64,000 nt of DNA, taken from contig BSBK01001302.1 of NCBI GenBank assembly GCA_027943335.1, positions 1,747,501 to 1,811,500 on the forward strand, written 5' to 3'. The position numbers and the translations under genes were made by a program. This document shows, one piece after another, positions 46,903-59,272 of this stretch (position 1 is its first letter; every line of letters starts with the position of its first letter). This DNA is from Chamaecyparis obtusa (taxonomy: Eukaryota > Streptophyta > Pinopsida > Cupressales > Cupressaceae). The notes under the pieces were generated by a model. The model searched no databases. It was not told where the DNA came from and worked only from the letters and a program-made list of their open reading frames with translations.

Positions 46903-48817
46903 GTACTCGAAGAACTGTCAACATGTATATAAGATGGAAACCAAAAAAGTAGGTGTTGGAGCAATGTAAAAAACTTGTACAAGCTGGAGTACTATTTTCA
47001 AAAACTACTCTAGCTTGCAGTTTTTATGAATTGCTACAACAACAAACCATGTATTCTAATCTCACCATAAAAAAACCATGATAACAAACAAACATAGATC
47101 CTTATAACAAATACAAACTTGATATTGACTATAATTTTAATGTCAATTTGGCACCTTCATTAATCTAGTAACAACAGAGTACCCTCCAAATGGATTAGTC
47201 CTTTATTATCGATGAGCTCATAAACTAAGCCCAATGCATATATAGTCTTCTTAGGCATAGTTGACAAGCCAGACTTTAAATTACAATTATGAGTTAAGTT
47301 GTCTCTATATACTAGTTTAAGTAGAAGAGCTTGGGCACATTCACTCAAGATTTCTTCAACTGATCAACTATTTTGAATGTGCTCAAAAAATACATAGCTT
47401 GAGTAGCATGCAAAATCCACTAAACTCATTTCAACTGTAGGATACATTGCTTATCATGCAGGAATTTTTGGCTTCTTACAAACCTCAAGAATTTCAAATT
47501 TGGTTGTAATAAGTATATTCTGCATGAGAGGAGCAGCCATTAGAACATTGTATTGAGGGATCATTAATGCCTTTTCTCTGTTAAAAGTCACCCAATCACC
47601 TTTGACTTGTTCCTCCACTAATCTCTTCTTAAGATCTAGTGAAGTGGTCTAATTGGACCTATGGTCTTCTAGAGGTCGAGGCAAGTTCAATAGGGCATAC
47701 ACTTCATCATTGTCCCAAGTCTAAAGCTTGGATTGGGGAAGACAAGCTTGCTCCCCTAGACATTTTTTACATTTGAACAATTGACATATTGACTGTAGCT
47801 TAAATTTGCCTCACCACATTTTGTTAATGTTTGCATTGAGGGAAAGCAGTAGAGGCATAAACTATTGAGCATGGATAACACCATATGTTTGAGTTCCACA
47901 TAGTAATTTTGTGAGTGAACAATATCCCTCATAGGTTACTATAAATTTACTAAAGAGAAACCTCTATAGGGGCCAACTAATTTTAAGGCACATCCAAGTG
48001 CTTATTGGATTGAAAAGGGGGTCTTGATGGTACCCTTGGTTTGTAAAAAAACCTAGATTTTTTTATTTTTTTGCAAAGAACGTGTCAAATCAGATAATCA
48101 CAGTCACAAAGTTTTGATATGAACTGCAATATTAAATTTGGTTGTCATAATGTTCTTCTGATATAAAAATTTCCATAGTTGAAAAATTCACACTTAGCAA
48201 TAACTTGGCAGGCCCATAATTTTAAAAACTCGAGACTTGGCCATTGGGTTCCCATGGCTACCTAGGCCTACAAATGATGACAGTAGACCTGCAATCGTAC
48301 TTTCAAACTCAGTTCACACTTGTAGCTCTAGTTCCTTTTTAATTTTAAGGTACTCCAGGTTGGCTTTCATGTATCTATATGATGATAGCACACTTGCAGT
48401 CGTACTTTCAAATTCAATTCAGACTTGTAGCTCTTTTTCCTACATTAATTACAATGTGCTTCATTTTGGCTTTCATGTATCTACTCATTATATATAATTG
48501 AGGTTTCAGTTTGAATGTTAGGCATCATCAAGAAAAGGATAACACAATAGAGAACATGACATATAGAGAAAGTGATAGAGATGGTTAGATGGGAATGAGA
48601 TTTGAAACCATGATTGACCCCAATGTGACTCCTTGTAAGGCTAATATATGCACTGGGCTTAGTTTTAAAAAGGCTAATATAGAGGCAATTAACTCATAAT
48701 TGTAATTTAAAGTCTGGTATTAACTGAATTTAGAAGGAAGTCTATCCAACCTAAGAAGACTATATATGCATCGGGCTTAGTTTATGAGCTCATCTAAAGG
48801 CATAGCTACATTCACAA
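46903..48817. other. Intergenic sequence with a short tandem duplication
   Basis: No gene recognised. ATGATGACAGTAGACCTGCA at about 48275 and ATGATGATAGCACACTTGCA at about 48380 start two copies of a roughly 107-bp unit. The remaining sequence is AT-rich and unassigned. Confidence 0.4.
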
Positions 48818-49478
48818 TCATGAAATAATAGTAAAAACAATATCATCATGGCTGAAATAGCATGAAATAACAGTAAAAACAATATCACAATTATGAGCTT
48901 ATCTTCATCATGTGTTACTCCTTGGTGTATTCCATTTAAAATCATGAAATAACAGTAAAAACAATATCATCATGGTTGAAATAGCAGAAAAATATCATAA
49001 TGCATGAAATAATAGTAAAAACAATATCATCATGGCTGAAATAGCATTATCGCTATAATTGATCTTCAACATGTGTTACTCCTTGGTGTATTCCATTTAT
49101 AATCATGAAATATTAGTAAAAACAATATCACCATGGCTGAAATAGCAGAAAAATATCATAATACATGAAATAATAGTAAAAATAATATCATCATGGCTGA
49201 AATAGCATTATCGCTATAATTGATCTTCATCATGTGTTACTCCTTGGTGTATTCCATTTATAATCATGAAGTAACAGTAAAAACAATATCATCATGGCTG
49301 AAATAGTAGAAAAATATCATAATTCATGAAATAATAGTAAAAATAATAGCATCATGGCTGAAATAGCAGAAAAATATCATAATACATGAAATAACAGTAA
49401 AAACAATATCATCATGGCTGAAATAGCATGAAATAACAGTAAAAACAATATCATCATGGCTGAAATAGCAGAAAAATA
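48818..49478. repeat. Minisatellite with CATGAAATAACAGTAAAAAC core
   Basis: About ten imperfect copies of a 42- to 60-bp unit: CATGAAATAACAGTAAAAAC, then AATATCATCATGGCTGAAAT, then AGCA with or without GAAAAATATCATAA. Longer units add ATTATCGCTATAATTGATC and GTGTTACTCCTTGGTGTATT, giving a higher-order pattern of about 180 bp. Confidence 0.8.
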
Positions 49479-49633
49479 TACTACAGCATATATAGTACAA
49501 AAGTTGGTAAACAAAAACAATGTATGATGTTGATAAGACAAGTATCTTGGCTAACCTTGCCAACTTAAAAATTATCTTGGCTAGCCTTGCCAATGTTTAA
49601 GTAACAATACTTTAAAATGAAAAAAAAAATTAG

Positions 49634-51707
49634 CTAGAGGTCTGTAAACTTCATGGCAATATACCGCACCCTTTCATCTCCATTCATTTTCAAGAACCCT
49701 TTGGCTCTTTCAGTTTCAGCCATGAAGTTGTCATATGCTTTTAGCATAGTGGCTTGACTCAAATCAGGGATGCCTTTGAGAGCCTCATAGACACTATCCA
49801 AGACAGAATTTGATTCAGAATTGTCCAGTTTGATTAGAAGAGGCAAATGAAAGTCCCTTCTATTCTTTTCATAGTTTTACAAAGCACATCCAACGAACCA
49901 GCCATGGTTGCCTTCTTCCTCTTTCCCCTCCTTGGTGACAATGTTGAAGGATTTAGATGACCACTTGCACTTGATTGATTGGAATGATATAATTCATCAT
50001 CCATATCAATTGTAGTGTTAAGAGGTGTACTCATAGGGACATCCTTTGTTAGAAATAGGGAATATTGAGAGCGGGGGGGGTGAATCAGTATTCTACAATC
50101 TTTTACTTTTGCCCAATTATGGATATAATAGATTATCTTAATGCATGCATAACATAGTAAACTAAACAACATGCATAGAAATAAAACAAATGAACTCATA
50201 ACACATTATTTTTTCTCGAGGAAACCCTGGCCAAGGGAAAACCCCTGTGGGGATGGTACCCACAAAGATCCACTAATCAAAAAGTATCCTGTTAAGGATG
50301 TTGACCCTGTTAGGATCCTATTACATGCATATAGTGTCTCAGTCCCGATTAAGGGACTATAGGCCTTGTTAGAAGCCTCAACCCTGCTAGGAGTTGGTAG
50401 TACAAAATATGATTACCAGATGAGCCCACTGCCCAAACAAGTAATATAAAATATTTATTGATTAAAAAATAGGTCAAGGTACATAACCTTATATTGCTTT
50501 CAACTTCACATCAATATCTCTTCATTGCCTTTTTCACTATCGCTATTACATTCATATGTTACATCACTTTATGTCTCTTTCATACATTACATTTATATAA
50601 GTTATTGAGACTAATAACTCTTCAGTCGGCTTACATTATACAAAATATATCTTTACCCAAGGGTTAACATCTAGGATGTCATCCCTTTATATTGTTAAGA
50701 CATTATTTTGATAAAAAAAAAAATCCCTTAACTCATTACCAATTCTATCTTCATATTTTGTCCTGTTGACTTAGCATTGTCTTAAGTAAAACTGTCATAA
50801 CTTCTTCCGTACAAGTCATACTGACTTGAAATCTCAGGTGAGTCTTCTATAGTCACCATAGTATCTATGTTCAAGTGTGAAAGCACTAAAATTATTCCAA
50901 ACAACATCGCTAATCAAAACTATCTTCAAGTACACTGGCAAAAACACTGTCTCATACTTAGACAATTTTGCATTGCGCTCTAACATACTTGCTCTTTGAT
51001 CTGTGTGCTCTTCATGTAGATCATATGTTTCCATAATGACAACATCTATGTATCCAACTTAGCCAAATTTCCAACATCCTCATCACAATCCATGTAGGTA
51101 GGCCCATCCATTTTGAGCCCTTCTTCTATCTCTTGTGCAGTAGTAGTTGCGGTACCTTCAACTATGTCATTACCTACAATGCAGGCTAGGTCATTGTAGT
51201 ACTAGAAGGGTTGTCTCTTGTACACTTTGGCACTTTTGAATTCTTTTCTCTGCATGTTGTCATGATGAATGAATTAGATCTCTGTCTTGTATCTAACTTA
51301 ATAAGAAGGAAATATTGCTTAGACCAACATGTTACCTTTAGAAGCTCATCCCACACCATGTCATCAGCATCCACACATTGAGTAGCTTCATTCTATGCAA
51401 ACCCACTCATATTCTTCAACTCTCTCATGACTCTAAAACCTTGCTTCCATCCTTTAAGCTTATTTTTGAAATTTTCCTTTGACAAATAAAGGTTCATCTC
51501 AGCATTGAACTTCCTCTCAATGGCTGTCCAAGCTTCTTTTTTGAATCCCCCTTCGCCTTTCCTTCCTAGGTGAACTTGATCATGGAGCAAGTTTAGGAAC
51601 TTTTGTTCCATCTCTCTTGTCCACATAACCTTCTTGGAGGAAGAAGTTGACAGGCTTACTTGAACCTCATCCTCCATGCTCATCATGAGTTCTGTGAAGG
51701 ACATCAC
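49634..51707 (-). pseudogene. PIF/Harbinger ORF1 (Myb/SANT-like protein), split by a solo LTR
   Basis: The minus-strand frame 51707-51393 carries a trihelix-like Myb/SANT-like domain: VMWTREMEQKFLNLLHDQV, KKEAWTAIERKFNAE and NFKNKLKGWKQGFRVM. It continues past a TAG where Trp is expected (SGFA*NEATQ), then VDADDMVWDELLK, a possible intron, and YKRQPF*YYNDLACIVGND with another TAG. It runs into a solo LTR at 51076. Below the LTR (50046) it resumes with VPMSTPLNTTIDMDDELYHS and GKRKKAT, ending with YEALKGIPDLSQATMLKAYD and a stop at 49634. Removing the LTR and one duplication joins DCDED to VPMST in frame. In Harbinger elements this protein binds DNA and cooperates with the transposase. Confidence 0.75.
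50047..51076. mobile_element. Solo LTR inside the Harbinger ORF1
   Basis: Bounded by TGTTAGAAATAGGG and CAAATTTCCAACA, with target duplications TCCTT (50042-50046) and TCCTC (51077-51081), one mismatch. GGGGGGGGTGAATCAGT and the repeated CCTGTTAGGAT-like phrases resemble the Copia LTRs at 2058 and 8071. No internal coding region, so it is a solo LTR. Removing it restores the interrupted ORF1 frame exactly. Confidence 0.75.
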
Positions 51708-51889
51708 TTACACCACTTGTTATATGTAATCATTAGCTACATGCAAATGAGAATGGACATTAATGAAATAGTCATAAAATAGTGGCATATTATCCAAAAT
51801 ATTGCATTTATGCATGATATCCAGCAATATGTAATATATTTCTTTATTATCTATTCTCATTTGCATGTAGCTAAGTATGCATGTATATA

Positions 51890-52010
51890 TAGTCTACTAT
51901 GTTCACACAGTTTATATATGGTCTACTATGTTCATTCAGTATTGTATTCTTGAACAGTTTATATATGGTCTACTATGGTCTACTATGTTCATTTAGTATT
52001 GAACAATTGT
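51890..52010. repeat. Short tandem repeat (TATATGGTCTACTATGTTCA)
   Basis: Three to four copies of TATATGGTCTACTATGTTCA with TTCAGTATTG, between the two Harbinger genes. The same motif reappears near 52517. Confidence 0.6.
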
Positions 52011-52204
52011 TCAAGGATCCAACTCATCTAAGACAAATAGGGACAGTGGATGAATTCATCACTAAGTCATCACATCAAATACCCGAGAAAGACATTGAAT
52101 GGTTAACAAAGTTTTAAATTATTAATTAAAATATAATTTCCAAAGAAAACATCTTATCTCAAACATTTTAAATGCATTTTAAATGTAGTGTATACAATAT
52201 TGAA

Positions 52205-52520
52205 TTAGTGTCTTGAGCAACTGAATCAATGTGTAACAGAATGAACAATACAAGACACATATTTAGTTGCTCAAGAATGATGGTAAGTGGTATTCTTGAG
52301 CAATTGAATCAGTGTACAATAGAATGAACACTGATTCAGTGTGCAACAGAATGAACATTGATTTAGTGTGCAATAGAATGAACAATACAATAAACAGATT
52401 CAGTTGCTCAAGAATGATGATAAGGGGTATTCTTGAGCAATTGAATCAGTGTGCAATAGAATGAACACCGATTCAGTGTTCATTTTTTTGTACACTGAAT
52501 CAATATTGTAATTATATATG
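52205..52520. repeat. Minisatellite (GAATCAGTGTGCAATAGAATGAACA)
   Basis: Several copies of ATCAGTGTGCAACAGAATGA alternating with GTTGCTCAAGAATGATG and GTATTCTTGAGCAATTGAAT. The last two form small inverted repeats (TTGAGCAA/TTGCTCAA). Lies between the two transposon genes. Confidence 0.65.
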
Positions 52521-52893
52521 GTCTACTATGTTCATATAGTTGTACTATATATGCTCTAGTACATCTTCCACATGAAAAGGTGGAATTGGAATTTGAGGGC
52601 CAAATTACCATTCTCTCAATCCCCATTTAGAAGAAAAAGTGTCAAACAAGATACACACATTTCGAAGAGATCAAAGTCAAAGAATAGTAAGCATGAATGT
52701 TAATCAAAGAGAAATTAGAGTTACAAATCATACACAAGCTTCATTTCTTTCAAAGAAGTTTGTATATGTAAACTATTAGAACACATGATTTGAGCATCAA
52801 CATTACAACAGTATGATTAATCTTCAACATTATAATAACCAGCTAGAAATGAAAGCACATTAAAGAACAAAGAAAGGTCTTGTAAAACTACAA

Positions 52894-54267
52894 CTATTCT
52901 CTATGTCTATAGTCTTCCCACATCCTACTTGCTATATCATCTCTAAAGTTCCCCCAATCATCCCTATCATGCTGACTCAACCCATATGTCTCAAGTATTG
53001 GTACATTTATCCCATCATGATGGTCATCCTCTTCAATAACCACTTCAGATGGAACACCATCCTCTATAGTAATGAAGTTGTGTAGTATGCAATGTGCCAA
53101 AACAATACGTGCTTGTGTCATGATTGGATAAGATGTTTCATGCCTCAAGATAGGAAAATGCTACTTCAAAATGCCAAATGTACACTCTATTGCATTTCTA
53201 AGAGAGGAGTGTTAGTGGTTAAACAACTCTTGTGGATTTTTTATAAGGTTTTCTCTTGAAAAATCCTTTAGGTGGTAACGTGTACATTGGTAAGGTGTAA
53301 GAAATCCTGGTACATTTGGATATCCAGCATCGACTAAATAATATTTTCCTACAAAATAACATATATTGTTAAACTGTGAAAAATTGACACTATCAAACAT
53401 TTATCATCTTCTTCAATAAAAATATAGTGTGAAATGGCATACCAGGGGGAACTACAAGTGGATCAGCTCTATTGAGAGTTGAAGCTAGAACATGGCTATC
53501 TACAACAGACCCTTCCCAACTAGCAAGAATGTATTGAAACTTATAATCAAAAGAAGAGACATCCATAACATTTTGTGACAAGTTCCCTTTTCTATCTTGA
53601 TATTTACCTTGTAAGTGGACATCGACAATGACTAGTATATGGGTTCCATCAATTGCTCCAACACAATCCTATAGAAAGAAAAACTATACTCAAGAAACAC
53701 GTAGTAATAAGATTATCACTAAAACAAAGAAATTTGTAGCGCTAGGGGGTTTACCTTGAAGTAAGGATTGAAATAGTCCTTCCCACTAATTTTAGGAGGA
53801 GTGTTTGGACCAGGTGGTATGAGATAATCCACATGGAGTGCTAAGATAGCCATCAAGGCCTTGTGGAAGTATTGGCTTACTGTCTCTCCATAGTGACCAA
53901 AGTTGTGGGCAATCTTACGATTCCTTAGATTGTGGCCAAGGGTGTGGAGAAACATGACTAATTGTTCTTCTAACATTATGCTCATCGTATCTGATAGGCT
54001 TCATTTTTGCCTTACAATATTGGCTAGCCAAAAGAAGGTTGTTACACTCATGAAAATTTGGTCATGACAATGTACCTCATTCAAATGAATAATGCGTTTA
54101 TAAAAACCACTTCCCTCACTTCTTTTGTTACGCTTTGTTTTCCTACCTTGAAGCACACACACCACTTTGGCTACTCCAAAGACAACAAGAATAAGTGTTT
54201 GAATACAAGCAGTTTTGACCTTCCTAAAAATGCATCCTTGAATGTTTATATTCTTGGTAAGATCCAT
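52894..54267 (-). pseudogene. PIF/Harbinger transposase (DDE_4 / HARBI1-like)
   Basis: Segments on the minus strand, in order: 54267-54001, with CHDQIFMSVTTFFWLANIV; 53985-53719, with LVMFLHTLGHNLRNRKIAHN and KALMAILALHVDYL; after an intron-like gap, DCVGAIDGTHILVIVDV with the first catalytic Asp; [50 protein letters not shown] with the second Asp; NAIECTFGILK with the Glu; and the tail ARIVLAHCILHNFI to DDWGNFRDDIASRMW (52894). The D-D-E residues survive. Stops between segments (for example after ELFNH, and in GILK*HFP) show decay. The enzyme would cut TIR ends and insert at TWA sites. It lies 5' of ORF1 on the same strand. Confidence 0.85.
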
Positions 54268-54273
54268 CCCTAA

Positions 54274-55500
54274 AAATTACATGACAAAGAAGGTTTGAGG
54301 TACAAAATCAATAGTCATAGGCGGGAAGAGGACAAACCAAGAATTGTGTATATGTATTCCTAGCTGCTTATTATCTATAGCCAATAGTTAGAAATCCTAG
54401 TGAATCAATAAAATGAGTACATGTACACAGTGACTACAATTATATCTAATTAATTCATTTATCTAATAATAATTAGACTACAATTATCTAACTAATTCAT
54501 TTATTTGATAATACTTAGACTACAATTATATGAGTTCAATCCCCCTTAATAATCTATTTACTAGAATCTATTTTATTCTTATGAATTTTAGAAACTTATT
54601 AAAACTTGATAAGTAGGATATATTTTGCACCAACTATTTTAATCTTATTCTTCATCATCGAATCTCTGAAGTTGGCAGATCTGATGTAGAGTTGCTTGAT
54701 ATCCATGCCAGTTAAAATAGTACCCACTTGGAATTTAAAACATTTTGTGACAGCTCTTTAGTTCGGTGTATTGAGGTAAACATGGACGACAACAAGAAAA
54801 ATAGAAGTAGCTTTTTCCAGCTTAAAGGACCCGCCACCCCATCTTATGAGAAGAGGTTTCAGCCTAATGAATATCCTAAATACCCCATAGTATTATATAT
54901 GGGGTAATTATATTATTACCCCATGAAAAATTAATAGTATATTAGCCCATTACAAGGTCATACCATTACCCACTCTATTTCAGAGTCAGATTGATGCAAC
55001 GCATGGTCTTATCTTAAGAAAGAAACAATCATGTGTTCAGAGAACAATAGACATTTTTGGGCATGCATGTCCTTATATATAGTCAATTGCCCTTGTGAAA
55101 AGAAAGTGGTAGAGTACCTAACAAGACATTTATCCTTCACAATTGTTGGTCACTATCCTATAGAGACAAAATGTACTTTAGAATAGACAAAATTTCTACC
55201 CAACCAACCTTGTTATGCGCCACCTAATTAGGAGGCCTGCAAATCTCTATGTTTTTAAGGGTATATTTAGTGTTTGTTCTCAATATAAAAATACCAGAGT
55301 ATATTATTAAATCCCTTCATTATCTATCTTTTACCAGTCAAATATACTTCGACCACACTGAGATGACACAATAGGACAAAACCTGATTTATGAAATTTGG
55401 GTACGTTTGTTAGTTATGATTATAGCTGGTAAAGTTGTAGCAGACATGTGTAAAATTAAAGAGGTAATTGTACTGCCTGCTCCTTACATGTGTTAGAATA
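54274..55500. other. AT-rich intergenic sequence upstream of the methylesterase remnant
   Basis: Three imperfect copies of GACTACAATTATCTAACTAATTC lie at about 54431-54530. A short inverted repeat TACCCCATA/TATGGGGTA is near 54881-54907. No gene recognised. A 40-bp motif at 54844-54883 is shared in inverted, permuted form with 61025-61073. Confidence 0.45.
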
Positions 55501-55557
55501 AGTATAAGATATCATACAACTAAATTCCTTCACACTTAAGGAAGAACAATAGAAACT

Positions 55558-56230
55558 ATGATAGTGTATACTGAGTGCCATGATAAAGCAATGACAATGG
55601 AAAATAGATGCCATGGTAAACATGACCAATTCCACTTTGTACAGATACATGGTACAGGCCATGGAGCTTGGTGTTGGTACAAAATTGTTCATCTTCTACA
55701 AAACTCAGGGCATAAGGTGACTGTCCTGGATCTTGCAGGGGTAGGCATTAACCCTATCAATCCTGATTCTATCACTTCTTTTGAAGATTATGATGCTCCT
55801 CTTATGGATTTTTTTATCTTGGATACCCAACTCTAAAAAGGTTTGTGAGTGAAATTTTTTTTTGTGATCTCATTTCCTATATGTGGTCAAATGAGGTGTA
55901 TTGATGATATGGGTGTTGTTTTGATTTTATATATTTGGTCAGGTTGTGCTAGTTGGTCACAGTGCAGGAGGGCTAAGCTTGAGCCATGCAATCCATGTGT
56001 TTGGTCATAAGATTGTAGTTGCAGTTTATATTGCTGCAACAATGCTCCCAAATGGGTTTTGTTCAGAGTAAGATGTTTAGCTAGTTTGTTGTACATCACT
56101 ACATTTGAATTGTCTCTTTATGCATTTTTCATGAAGCAAAATCCTAGAGAATGATGATTTGATGGAAGCATTTATATTTAATAGAGACTCTCTTGATAAT
56201 GAGGTGATTCAATTCAATAGTAACACCACA
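55558..56230 (+). pseudogene. Methylesterase (SABP2/MES-type) pseudogene
   Basis: The exon at 55558-55835 gives HFVQIHGTGHGAWCWYKIVH and NSGHKVTVLDLAGVGINP, the N-terminal oxyanion-hole region of plant methylesterases, then SFEDYDAPLMDFF and a TAA near 55834. After an intron (acceptor at about 55942), VVLVGHSAGGLSLSHAI carries the nucleophile Ser in GHSAGG. VAVYIAATMLPNGFCSE follows, with a donor at 56068. A third piece from about 56139 (KILENDDLMEAFIFNRDSLD) ends before the TR-GAG insertion at 56268. The lid, catalytic Asp and His are not found. These alpha/beta hydrolases release hormones such as salicylate or jasmonate from methyl esters. The stop and missing C-terminus make this copy non-functional. 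Confidence 0.75.
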
Positions 56231-56267
56231 TAGATGAGAGAAATAGATTTATGGAGATTTTTTTTAA

Positions 56268-57234
56268 TGCAGTCAAGGTGGGTGGATCTAATAAAGGACT
56301 GACCGACCTTGCAGCCAAACCAATATGCAATGAAAATACACAATAACAATAAAAAATCTGCAAAGAAACAAAAGTCTTTATTCATGAAAACACTAATTAC
56401 ATGCAATGTGCCAGGCTGTAAGGCCTTCCCAGTTACGGCCAATTACAAAGCAAGTAATAGTCTACAAGATCTCCTAGGATCTGAATCTTTTCCCCAACAT
56501 CAGCATCCATCTATTCCAGGTTTGCAATAGGCAGCACACTGGTAGGCACCCAAGAAAGATCTAAACTTGTACTCAAACTTCCAAGAAATCTTCCTGTTCC
56601 TAAGCTCGTAGGCTACTAACCCTCCAACCAATAATCTGATGCCCTAAACAACTACCCAAGAATCCTATAAATATTGATTCCCAGCCACAAGTCGGCTGAT
56701 GAAACAATAAATCTTTAAAAACAAATAATAAATGCTAAAACATCTGTCGGCTCTGACATAGCCTTACAAAATAAATAAACTCTCAAAGATGGCCCCAAAC
56801 GGTCATCAGATCCACATAGAAGAATGCAACATTCCAGATCTAGGTCCCCACATGTCCAATGGTCAATCCATAACTCAAGGAGCACGACCCAAATTAAATG
56901 CACCAGTCGGCCAAGCCAATTCATCCAAATAATCTTGTCAGTAAGCAAGAACACTGAGCAACAGAGGAAATAACCAAGTGCCAGTGAACCGACCATGCCA
57001 AGCATGATCGAGCAACACAGTTATTACCGAGTGCCAGTGAATTGACACCTTTAGTTACCGAGCATTCTTCAGAGACTGAGCACCTCGGTAACCACACAAA
57101 CCAAGCAACCAGTCTCCCAAACTGAGCAAGAACTCTCCAAACCAAGATCAAAACTAACAATCTACCTTAAAAAAAAACAAACATATTTTTGGTTGATATA
57201 GGATTGCCAAGAATCCTAGGATGCTCCTGCATCA
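56268..57234 (-). repeat. 3' LTR of TR-GAG copy 2
   Basis: Same ends as 59273-60239. On the minus strand it is preceded by CCTGGGATGTC, as in copy 1 (CCTAGGGTGTC). Confidence 0.82.
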
Positions 57235-57239
57235 GACAT

Positions 57240-59177
57240 CCCAGGTCAGAAAGATTTTCTCATAAGGAAATCAAGAACGCCTTAAGGGAATCAGAATAGG
57301 TATGCCAAATCTGTTCTTCACCCACATTTCTTCTTGTCCTTCATCCCAAGTAGTCTTCACTCCATTCACTATCTTAGGTAGAAAGTCCTACTTTTCACTT
57401 TGCTTATCCCTTCGATCGGCAACAGATAGCAACCAACTCTGACCACTACCGACCACCTCAGTGCTTCGATAAGGTTCATCCTTCTCAAACTTCTCAATCA
57501 AATCAGTATCATCTACATCTCTCTATGTCATAAATGTCACCATCTCTTAAACCATCTTTGCCAGAAAAATCATTTGCTTCTTAATCTCAACAAACTCTTT
57601 GGAGATATCATTCTCCTTCTCCTTCAAACTAGACTTAACAGGAATAGGTTCATCAACCTTCTGCTCCTGAGGTTTTTCATAAGGACAACACCTGATAACT
57701 CCACATCCTTTAACCCATATCTCCTACAAAGGTATCAGCTTATGCTGAGCTCCCTCATGCCTAACCACATAGGTATTAGCACGACCATCAAACAAAACAT
57801 TTATGTCAAACTACCAAGGTCTACCAAGCAACAGATGATAGACATCCATAGGTAACACATCACATAATATCTCATCATGGTAAGATCCAATCTGAAATTT
57901 AACCAAGCATTGTTCCTTAACTCTAGCCTTAGAAACATCTTGAATCCAACTAATCTCATAAGAATTAGGATGCTTCCTCCTTTCTAGACTCAACTTACTA
58001 ACCATTTCTTCTGAAACAAAGTTCTCAGAACTACCACCATCAACTAGAACATTACATACCTTATCTTTGCACTTGCATCTAGTACCGAACAAATTTATTC
58101 TTTGTACTAGTTTAGAGACACATGCAACCAATCTTCTAGTGACAAGACATTCACCTTTCTCAGGAACATTCTCAATGTCTTCTTCAGCAACTAACGCAAC
58201 TCTTTTCTTAGGACACTACCAACTTCTATGACCAACTTCACCATAATTATAGAAAGTGCTGATGAACTCACTCTTCCACCTTCCTCTCTGTCTAGCATTC
58301 ATAGTAGCTTGACCACTGCCAGATCCCACATCAGGCTTAGGATTCTCTATCACACTACTCTCAGCAATAGTCTCACTAGTCTTACCACCTTGGTTCCTAC
58401 TATTCTACTTTCCTTCATACTTCCTATTCAACTTCTCTTCAATATTTAATGCCATCTGATAAGAATCACTGATTGTTGTCATCCACATAGTAAGTAACTC
58501 TTCTTGACTACTAGGTCTCAAACCATAGACATACCTAGCAACCTTTTCTTTATCAGCTTTAGAATGACCAGTCCTAATTAGGATTCTATAAAACTCCTTG
58601 GTATACTCCTATACTAATTTGTTAGTCTGCTTCAAAGCTTGCATCTTCTTAAACATGTCCAATTCATAATCCACTAGAATGAATTGCTTCTTCAACTTGT
58701 CAACCATTTGGTTCCACTTAGTGATCTTTTCTTTCCGTCTTCTACCTCTTTCCAACTAAACTTCTCTCCACCATATATTTGCATGACCTTTCAACTTAGT
58801 CTTTGCAAATCTAACCCTATCAGGATCTTCTATTTCTTCATACTCAAAGTATTCATCAATCTCATTGATCCAATAAATCAATTCTTTAGGTCTAAGGCTT
58901 CCAGCAAATGCAAAAACTTCAATCTTAGGTCTCTTTCCAATTTTAGACATAGCTTTTAGAATTCGGTTCTCCTCAAAATCTCTACTTCTTCTACAGCTTC
59001 TTCAAAATGATCTTCCTCAGATTCATCATCACTATCCTCCTTCAATGTAGGCTTCTTCTTTCTAAATTCCTCTTGTGGGTCTTGCACTTGTTTCTCCAAG
59101 TCCCTAAAATCATCAAGACAGAATTCACTAGTAGTTTCTTCTTCTTTAGAGATCTCACAATTTCTCCTAGGAGGCAT
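57240..59177 (-). pseudogene. Gag-protease protein of TR-GAG copy 2
   Basis: Start at 59177 (MPPRRNCEISKEEE), then an acidic stretch EDSDDESEEDHFEEAVEE. After a frameshift the gag core follows with VFAFAGSLRPKELIYWINEI, YEEIEDPDRVRFAKTKLKGH and ANIWW, and after a stop YELDMFKKMQALKQ. The protease region (58131-57811) holds VLVDGGSSENFVSEEMVSKL, with DGG in place of the usual DTG/DSG, and DVYHLLLGRPW. A further tail is read to about 57240, so this copy is somewhat longer than copy 1. Several stops interrupt the frame, though the protease block is open for 106 codons. Confidence 0.75.
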
Positions 59178-59272
59178 CTTCAAATCAAGATCTAGGTACA
59201 CAAGATCCACTCAGCTCCAGTAGGAACAAACTTTGCTCAAACAGGAACAAAATTTGCTCTGATACCACCTAA

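Noticed and set aside
52575..52620. GGAATTGGAATTTGAGGGCC as a Harbinger terminus
   Set aside because: It resembles subterminal sequence only; no inverted partner or TWA duplication, and it lies between the two transposon genes.
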